NCBI GenBank assembly: GCA_003552365.1
Contig: PUKR01000182.1
Span: 1 to 11,036 of the forward strand
Reading direction: 5' to 3'
Source: Syntrophomonadaceae bacterium
Lineage (GTDB): Bacteria > Bacillota > Dethiobacteria > DTU022
DNA length: 11,036 nucleotides
Positions within the stretch are counted from its first letter, which is position 1. Every line of letters begins with the position of its first letter. A model generated the notes under the pieces. That model ran no database searches. It saw only the letters and a list, made by a program, of their open reading frames with translations, and was not told the DNA's origin. The position numbers and the translations under genes were made by a program. Below, piece after piece: positions 6,506-11,036 of the stretch.

Positions 6506-7108
6506 GTGAGTTTAGAAGGCAAGAATATTGCCATTTTAGTGGAAGATTTATATGAAGACCCGGAATTCTGGTATCCTTATTATCGCTTCTTGGAAGAAGG
6601 AGCCACAGTTACTGTAGTAGCACCGCAAGTCAAAGAGTATAAGAGCAAACATGATTATGCAGTTAAGCCATACCTTGAACCGAAAGTTACCAAAACCGAA
6701 GCAGGAGAGTTCGACTGGAATTGGCTTAACCCTTTTACTATTAAGCATTTCATTTCAGCAAAAGACGCAAAGGCAGCTGACTTTGATGCTTTAATCATAC
6801 CTGGAGGGTGGGGGCCCGATAAGATGAGGCGCTCGCCTGATATGATTAGATTTGTCGAGGAGTGTTACAACCAAAAAGTATTAACAGCAGCAATATGTCA
6901 TGGGCCATGGATGTTGTGCTCTGTAAAAGGAGCCCTGCAGGGCCGAGAAGCTACCTGTATGCCTGCAATGTTAGATGATATTGTGAACGCTGGAGCGAAA
7001 TTCGTTAATAAGTCCGTGGTAAGGGACGGCCACATTATTACTTCACAGGTTCCAAATGACCTTCCATTCTTCTGCAAAGAAATTATTAAAGCCCTCAAAG
7101 AGCAATAA
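6506..7108 (+). CDS. DJ-1/PfpI family protein
   Basis: This 200-residue cytoplasmic protein belongs to the DJ-1/PfpI superfamily (glutamine-amidotransferase-like fold). Members include glyoxalase III/deglycase-type enzymes, isonitrile hydratases and some peptidases. The nucleophile elbow AAICHGPWML places Cys131 next to His132. IPGGWGPD (98-105) is the preceding loop, where Asp105 takes the place of the acidic triad residue of PfpI-type proteins. Glu13 in LVEDLYED is the conserved N-terminal acid near the cysteine. The GTG start at 6506 is chosen because GGAGG (6494-6498) lies 7 nt upstream; an in-frame TTG at 6467 has no comparable site. It has its own promoter with the candidate operator. 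The reaction is unknown. Position with a tautomerase, a metallohydrolase and a TRAP importer suggests a catabolic rather than a stress role, but that is inference. Confidence 0.88.
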   Translation: MSLEGKNIAILVEDLYEDPEFWYPYYRFLEEGATVTVVAPQVKEYKSKHDYAVKPYLEPKVTKTEAGEFDWNWLNPFTIKHFISAKDAKAADFDALIIPGGWGPDKMRRSPDMIRFVEECYNQKVLTAAICHGPWMLCSVKGALQGREATCMPAMLDDIVNAGAKFVNKSVVRDGHIITSQVPNDLPFFCKEIIKALKEQ

Positions 7109-7225
7109 CTTTTTTAAGTGACATTTGTTTTGTAAAACGACTTCAGAGATAAGAGTTTTTAAAAAGGGGGGTGGAAAATTATCAAGTGATTAATTGAACG
7201 AAGATAGTTTGAAAGTAACTAAAAA

Positions 7226-7243
7226 GATAGCTTGATTGCTATC
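7226..7243 (+). promoter_or_regulatory. Hairpin in the dctP leader
   Basis: GATAGC (7226-7231) and GCTATC (7238-7243) form a perfect 6-bp stem with a 6-nt loop, 8 bp before the AAGGGGG ribosome site of dctP. A second purine-rich, SD-like run (AAGGGGGGTGG, 7164-7174) lies further up but leads into no real ORF. The 160-bp gap between the DJ-1 gene and dctP has no GGAACAnnGTTCTAT copy and no strong terminator. Confidence 0.35.
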
Positions 7244-7268
7244 AAAATCTAAGGGGGTTTGTATTTTA

Positions 7269-8396
7269 ATGAAAACTAAATCAATAGCGTTACTTCTCGT
7301 AATGTTATTAGTGGCTTTTAGTTTTACGCTAACTGGTTGTGAGCCGGAAGAAGTTGAACCGGAACCGGAACCAGAAGAACCGGAACCAGAAGAACCGGAA
7401 CCAGATGAGGAAGTTTATGAACTGGTTATCCACGACCCGTCGAGTATTTTGACCTTTAAAGAAGGATTGCCCTTCTTTAAAGAGGAGGTTCCTAAGCGCA
7501 CTGACGGTCGCGTAGAAGTGGAAATGATCCTGGGAGGCGCCCTGGGTGGTTTTGCTGAGCAGCCGGATGGCATTTCAGAAGGAGTATTTGACATGGGAAT
7601 GCTGGCAATGGGCTATCACCCAGGCAAAACACCACTGTGGCAGGTTTCAGAGATGCCTGGTATAACCAACAGTATCTATGCCCACAATATGGCCCTGGTT
7701 GAGATGGCTGAGCATCCATCATTAAAGGCCGAAATAGAAGAAAGGTGGAATCAGAAAGTACTGTTCCCGGGTTCCATGGACACCTTCGAAATGCTTACTG
7801 CCGACCCTATTGAAAGCGTCGATGACTTAGATGGTTATCCTATCCGGTCCATCGCTCTTGCAGCAACAGTTCTGGAAAGGCTAGGTGCCGATGTCAGCGC
7901 CATACCCGGACCGGATGTTTACTCGGCGATGGAGCGGGGAGTCGTAGAGGGAGCTGTTTTCCCTGTTGACACTTTTGTTGACCGCGACCTTCATACTCTG
8001 GCGGACAACCTGGTCTTGTCAGGCAAGCTTGGCTTCTACTTTGGCCTGGTTACAATTAACCTGGATACCTGGAACGCACTTCCTGAAGATATCCAGGAAG
8101 TTATCAAAGAAGTATCTGAAGAAGCAATCGAACGCAATATAGAAATATACCTGGAAGCCAATCTGGCGGCAAAAGAAGCTTATGAAGAAGCAGGAACAAA
8201 CATAATCAGGCTATCTGAAGAGGAAAGAGCACGCATCCAGGAAGTTAACGAGCAAATCTGGGAAGAGTGGATCGCAGAAAGAGAAGGCCAGGGTTACACT
8301 GAAGCCCAGGAAATTTTTGACCTCTGGGTAGAATTGGTAGAAAAATATGAAGAAGAAGATCCTTATGCAGACGAGTGGTGGCCAGAAAGGTTTTAA
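7269..8396 (+). CDS. dctP: TRAP transporter substrate-binding lipoprotein (DctP family)
   Basis: This 375-residue solute-binding protein captures the substrate outside the membrane and delivers it to DctM/DctQ. The N terminus is a lipoprotein signal peptide: KTK, a hydrophobic core and the lipobox LTGC with Cys24 as the lipidated residue. Anchoring of this kind is expected where there is no periplasm. A Glu/Pro linker (about 25-48) separates anchor and domain. The DctP fold then runs from about residue 50, with the YPIRSIA strand (190-196) supplying Arg193. That position matches the arginine which pairs with the substrate carboxylate in DctP proteins. PGPDVYSAMERGVVEGA (213-229) is the usual hinge motif. 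ATG 7269 follows AAGGGGG (7251-7257); an upstream TTG at 7236 lacks a site. It is the likely partner of the divergent dctM-dctQ pair. Confidence 0.92.
   Translation: MKTKSIALLLVMLLVAFSFTLTGCEPEEVEPEPEPEEPEPEEPEPDEEVYELVIHDPSSILTFKEGLPFFKEEVPKRTDGRVEVEMILGGALGGFAEQPDGISEGVFDMGMLAMGYHPGKTPLWQVSEMPGITNSIYAHNMALVEMAEHPSLKAEIEERWNQKVLFPGSMDTFEMLTADPIESVDDLDGYPIRSIALAATVLERLGADVSAIPGPDVYSAMERGVVEGAVFPVDTFVDRDLHTLADNLVLSGKLGFYFGLVTINLDTWNALPEDIQEVIKEVSEEAIERNIEIYLEANLAAKEAYEEAGTNIIRLSEEERARIQEVNEQIWEEWIAEREGQGYTEAQEIFDLWVELVEKYEEEDPYADEWWPERF
7359..7409 (+). repeat. 15-bp tandem repeat encoding Glu/Pro linker of DctP
   Basis: The unit CCGGAACCAGAAGAA occurs at 7365-7379 and 7380-7394. A third, divergent copy (CCGGAACCAGATGAG) follows at 7395-7409, and a CCGGAA fragment precedes the array. 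It encodes E-P-E-P-E repeats. Tandem repeats like this can gain or lose units by slippage, so linker length may vary between strains. Confidence 0.85.
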
Positions 8397-8451
8397 ATCT
8401 ATGCTTGAACTGGTCAATTTGAAGGCAATCCACTTCTAAATCCGGTAAATT

Positions 8452-8494
8452 TTAAAGAGCTGCTATGCAGGCTAACTGTTTAGCAGCTCTTTAA
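8452..8494 (+). terminator. Terminator-like hairpin after dctP
   Basis: TTAAAGAGCTGCTA (8452-8465) and TAGCAGCTCTTTAA (8481-8494) are perfect 14-bp inverted repeats with a 15-nt loop, 55 bp after the dctP stop. The 3' arm ends in CTCTTTAA rather than a long T-run, so termination may be moderate. The symmetry means it could act on both strands. Confidence 0.7.
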
Positions 8495-8571
8495 CATATG
8501 ATTTATGATAAATTGAAGCTCATAACGGCTACATAGAACCGTTAGCAGCCAGTTTCAAGGTAGGGAGTAGT

Positions 8572-8835
8572 ATGAGTCTATCAGACAGTCTGATAAATAA
8601 ATTGTTCAGGCTTTTTCCAATAGGAAGCAAGCCCTGCAAAGTCTGCTGTTTAAAGAATTATATGACTTATTCAGAGGAAACCCGTCGCGCTACCATCCCC
8701 TGTGACTTTATATATTGTACTCTTGAACCCATTACGCTTAGATATCTGAGGTCGTTAAAATATTGGTATTTATCACACAGGCTGCTATTCCCTGCTACAA
8801 ATCAACCTTTACTGAATCTTTTTTTAAGCAGGTAG
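8572..8835 (+). CDS. Hypothetical small cysteine-containing protein
   Basis: An 87-codon frame starts at ATG 8572, with AGGGAG (8562-8567) only 4 nt upstream. I do not recognise the product. It has five cysteines in the first 50 residues: PCKVCC (Cys22, Cys25, Cys26), IPCDF (Cys44) and IYC (Cys49). That pattern could bind a metal or cluster. The C-terminal half is hydrophobic and basic without a clear membrane segment. It follows the dctP terminator and its last 34 bp overlap the 3' end of the convergent broken gene. It may be a genuine small gene or a chance open frame; the codon choice is unremarkable. Confidence 0.35.
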   Translation: MSLSDSLINKLFRLFPIGSKPCKVCCLKNYMTYSEETRRATIPCDFIYCTLEPITLRYLRSLKYWYLSHRLLFPATNQPLLNLFLSR

Positions 8836-10566
8836 GCAGCCCCAACTGTCACCACAAGGGTAATGCCGGCCAACCCGAAGTAAAATGGTTGATTGCCAGG
8901 CTGCCGGTCTAGATCTGGTGCGGTTTCTTCAGGGGCCTCTTTTTCTTCAGGTGGTGCTTCTTCACCCGGGGTAACCCGGTCTGGATCTTCATGGTCGTCT
9001 GGCTCTTCTTGTGCTGCCAGGTAGGCAGGATCAAAATCAAAGGGCTCTGTAGAGGTTTTATTTCCTGCAAAATCGTGGATTTCTATTGCAAAGTAGTAAT
9101 CGGTGGCAGGTTCTAAATCTTCGGCTTCAGGAAAAATTTCATTGAGGTGGTAGTGCCTACCCCACTCATATAATGCTGCAGAGTTCATTTCCATCCCCGG
9201 GGTCATATCGTGGTAGAAATAAGTGTAATAAGCGTTGTAGGTAGGAAGCTGTTGTTCGGAGATGATATTTTTAGCTCCGTTTTGCTCTTCCCACAGGGTA
9301 AAAATAACTTCTGCCAGGTCTCCGTCGGAGTCTTCGGCTCTAAGGTGCAGTTTGCCGTCTTGCTGAATGGAAAATTCACTGATCACAGGCTCCGCTCTCT
9401 TTATCTTTTCAGGTGGGAGGAAAAACTCGACCATCCTTTTTAAAGGTGCGTTCGGAGGTGATTCCCGCAGTTTGTTGTAAAGCTCTTCAAGCTGCGGATC
9501 CCGGCCTGTGTCATGATAAAGGCCTGCTAGGTGGTAACAGGTTTTTTTATAAACATAGTCCTTTAACGGTTCCATCATGGTATCCAGGGCCCCAATACCT
9601 GTAAGCAGGCTTTCCCAGTTGGCAATAGCCCGTTCAGAATGGCCCAGATTTTCTTTGGCCAGGCTTCTATAGGCCTTTGCCAGGTAGTGGAGCTTAAACT
9701 TTTCATCGTCATTTTCATCAGGGTCTGGCTCTTGCAGGATTATTTCCGCTTCTTTTAAAACCTCGCTGAAATTTCCGGAGGCTAACTTTTCATCCCAACT
9801 GTCCCAGGTTTCGATTATCTTTTCGGGCAAATGGAATTCACTGCTTTGTCCAGTCAGCTGGCTTAAAAAACTCATCTCGATATTATGCCGGGGTTCAAAA
9901 TCTTCCCACTTCCAGACCAGGTTTCCGCCTTTGATCTGAAAGCCGGGCGGGACGGCGAATATCAGTTGGTGGGGCGATAAATCCTTTAGAATAAACTTAA
10001 TCCGGGCTTCCCCGATGGAGCCCTGCCAGGTTGAACCGGTGCTTTTAATATAACCGGTAGAGGTTATAAAGCCGCCTATCATGCTGTTGGGGGCCTTGTA
10101 GGTATTTTTTTACCTCCCTGGCCTGGCCTTCTGAGAAATCAATCTCCCAGGTATACCAGTTGGCAAAGTAAACATTGCTGATACCTTCTTCCTGGAGCAG
10201 GCCTGTTTCTTTTTCTACCGCAACATTTTCACCATCAAGGTAAGTTTTAAAGTTTTTAAGGTCCTGGTGAAAACGCCCCTGAGGCTGTTCTTCAGGGGGA
10301 CCGTTTCCTTGGCTTGAGGATTCCGGAAAGCCCATCAGGACAGTAGTTTCCGGGCCGTCGTTGTGGAAGGTAAAAACAGCTTCAAAGTAAGTATATCTTT
10401 CAGTTACTTCGGCATTTATCTCTTTTTTTAACCATTTCTACCTGGGTGTGTTCATGGGTTGAACACTATCGCCAATTCGGCCCAGAAAGCCTGAATCGGC
10501 ATGGGTTGAGGCAGGCTTGAACAAGAAGAGAGTCAGGAATAAAAATATGAGGACAGGCAGCTGCAT
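8802..10566 (-). pseudogene. Secreted membrane-anchored multidomain protein, frame-disrupted
   Basis: One gene of about 585 codons is split over frames. It starts at ATG 10566 with GGAG 10 nt upstream. The signal peptide begins MQLPVLIFLFLTLFLF and is probably cut after THA (residue 23). An in-frame TAG (10440-10438) interrupts it, and the same frame then runs open to 10105-10111, where an A7 run shifts it into the frame starting at 10082. Removing one A there gives REVKNTYKAPNSMIGGF. The joined product has an N-terminal beta-rich domain, a helical TPR-like middle (near ERAIANWESLL and CYHLAGLYHDTGR), an Ig/FnIII-like domain, a Pro/Glu/Asp linker and a C-terminal membrane helix with a KKRFSKG tail. 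It would sit outside the cell, anchored at its C terminus. I cannot name the family. It may be a decaying gene or an intact gene with sequencing errors. Confidence 0.75.
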
Positions 10567-10576
10567 GCTATAATCA

Positions 10577-10630
10577 CTCCGCGGTCAGGGTAACAGACTC
10601 ATGAAAGCCTGTCAACAATGTAGCGCGGAG
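10577..10630 (-). promoter_or_regulatory. Nested inverted repeats in the leader of the broken gene
   Basis: CTCCGCG (10577-10583) and CGCGGAG (10624-10630) are perfect 7-bp inverted repeats. Read on the - strand, the proximal arm contains the GGAG ribosome site of the gene starting at 10566. Nested inside, TAACAGACT (10591-10599) and AGCCTGTCA (10606-10614) can pair over 9 bp with two G-U pairs and a 6-nt loop. The fold could hide the ribosome site. Confidence 0.4.
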
Positions 10631-10664
10631 ACGGAGGTATTGCTACATTATTAGCTGCTACATT
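10617..10664. repeat. Repeated GCTACATT motifs in the divergent intergenic region
   Basis: AATGTAGC (10617-10624) is inverted relative to two direct copies of GCTACATT (10642-10649 and 10657-10664, 15 bp apart). The same GCTAC/GTAGC core returns in the hairpin at 10837-10855. Several copies between two divergently transcribed secreted-protein genes suggest operator half-sites or a structured leader. Confidence 0.4.
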
Positions 10665-10797
10665 CCTATGGTTTCATTGCATGATTAAACTTCTGCTTGC
10701 TTAAACTTTGCAGATTGTATCCTTCACGCTGGCCTTCTTCTTTATTTAATTAACATCCAGGTACCGAAGCCAAGGAGCCGTGCCCCAAATCCGACAA

Positions 10798-10882
10798 GAG
10801 TTTGCAGCGGTTACCCCGTCACTCTGTTACGCCCCTGCTACGAAAGCTTTGTAGCGGGTACCCCATCTCCCTGCTGCGGGAG
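10798..10882 (+). promoter_or_regulatory. Structured, internally repeated leader upstream of the last gene
   Basis: The segment 10801-10826 is repeated at 10848-10873 with 21 of 26 bases identical, sharing TTTG-AGCGG and TACCCC blocks. Between them GCTACGAA (10837-10844) pairs with TTTGTAGC (10848-10855), flanked by CCC/GGG (10833-10835, 10856-10858) with one bulge. Another hairpin, CTCCC-TGCTGC-GGGAG, follows at 10867-10882. This lies 66 to 150 bp before the next ATG. It matches no riboswitch class I know. Confidence 0.4.
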
Positions 10883-10947
10883 GAATTAAAAGTTTTTCGT
10901 GGAAGTTATGATTGACTGTTTTGTTAAGGAGATAGGAGGGCACTCTT

Positions 10948-11036
10948 ATGAGAAAAATAGTGGGGTTTGTCCTGGCCCTGCTCCTGGTTAGTGCCGGACT
11001 GGTCCAGGATGCAAATGCCGGTTCACCGGCACAGGG
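10948..11036 (+). CDS. Secreted protein, N-terminal fragment
   Basis: The first 29 codons of a gene that leaves the window. ATG 10948 is preceded by AGGAGGG (10934-10940) at an ideal 7-nt spacing. The product begins with a classical Sec signal peptide: MRKIVG, a Leu/Val-rich core, and a likely signal peptidase I site after DANA (residues 21-24), giving a mature start GSPAQG. There is no lipobox cysteine, so it is exported rather than lipidated. The rest and its function are not visible. Confidence 0.8.
   Translation, partial: MRKIVGFVLALLLVSAGLVQDANAGSPAQ

Noticed and set aside
7164..7198. An SD-like GGGGGGTGG run followed by a possible 8-codon GTG ORF before dctP
   Set aside because: The frame is too short and has no recognisable content or following attenuator. 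It is mentioned only as a purine-rich oddity.
10438..10440. TAG read as pyrrolysine or by programmed read-through
   Set aside because: The gene does not resemble the methylamine methyltransferases that use pyrrolysine, and the nearby A7 run plus a second break at 10105-10111 favour ordinary indels or errors.
1..11036. CRISPR arrays, tRNA or rRNA genes, insertion sequences and phage or defence genes
   Set aside because: No regularly spaced repeats, clover-leaf sequences, transposase motifs or defence-family signatures were seen on either strand.

Overview
The window looks like part of a chromosome from an anaerobic, low-to-moderate GC Gram-positive bacterium, probably a clostridial or Peptococcaceae-like member of the Firmicutes. 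The grounds are a ferredoxin-linked 2-oxoacid oxidoreductase, strong purine-rich Shine-Dalgarno sites (GGAGG, AAGGGGG), a TRAP binding protein made as a lipoprotein, and AT-rich intergenic DNA. This assignment is an inference; no marker gene is present.

Layout. (1) Bases 3-1688, + strand: the 3' end of an alpha subunit, then complete beta and gamma subunits, of a 2-oxoacid:ferredoxin oxidoreductase (korABC-like), tightly coupled. (2) 1689-1938: a gap with a GC-rich hairpin and repeats but no convincing gene. (3) 1939-3087, + strand: a 62-residue 4-oxalocrotonate-tautomerase-type protein and a putative metal-dependent hydrolase of the kind annotated DUF6282. (4) 3113-5018, - strand: TRAP transporter membrane subunits, with dctM transcribed before dctQ. 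(5) 5019-5539: a 520-bp divergent control region. (6) 5540-8396, + strand: an IclR-family regulator, a DJ-1/PfpI-family protein and the TRAP substrate-binding lipoprotein DctP, ending at a perfect 14-bp hairpin. (7) 8572-8835, + strand: a doubtful small cysteine-rich ORF. (8) 8802-10566, - strand: a large secreted, membrane-anchored protein gene broken by apparent indels at homopolymers. (9) 10567-10947: a divergent region with nested inverted repeats and repeated GCTAC motifs, followed by the start of a new secreted-protein gene that runs off the end.

How it may work together. Regions 3 to 6 look like one inducible uptake-and-catabolism locus: TRAP import of an organic acid, a tautomerase, a metal hydrolase, a DJ-1/PfpI enzyme and a local IclR regulator. 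The best evidence is a shared 15-bp partial palindrome, GGAACAnnGTTCTAT. It occurs 101 bp upstream of dctM and 49 bp upstream of the DJ-1 gene. At both places it begins 10 nt after a plausible -10 element. It is a good candidate for the IclR operator. The substrate cannot be read from the sequence. The oxidoreductase could act on a 2-oxoacid product of the pathway, but it lies in a separate unit and may be unrelated.
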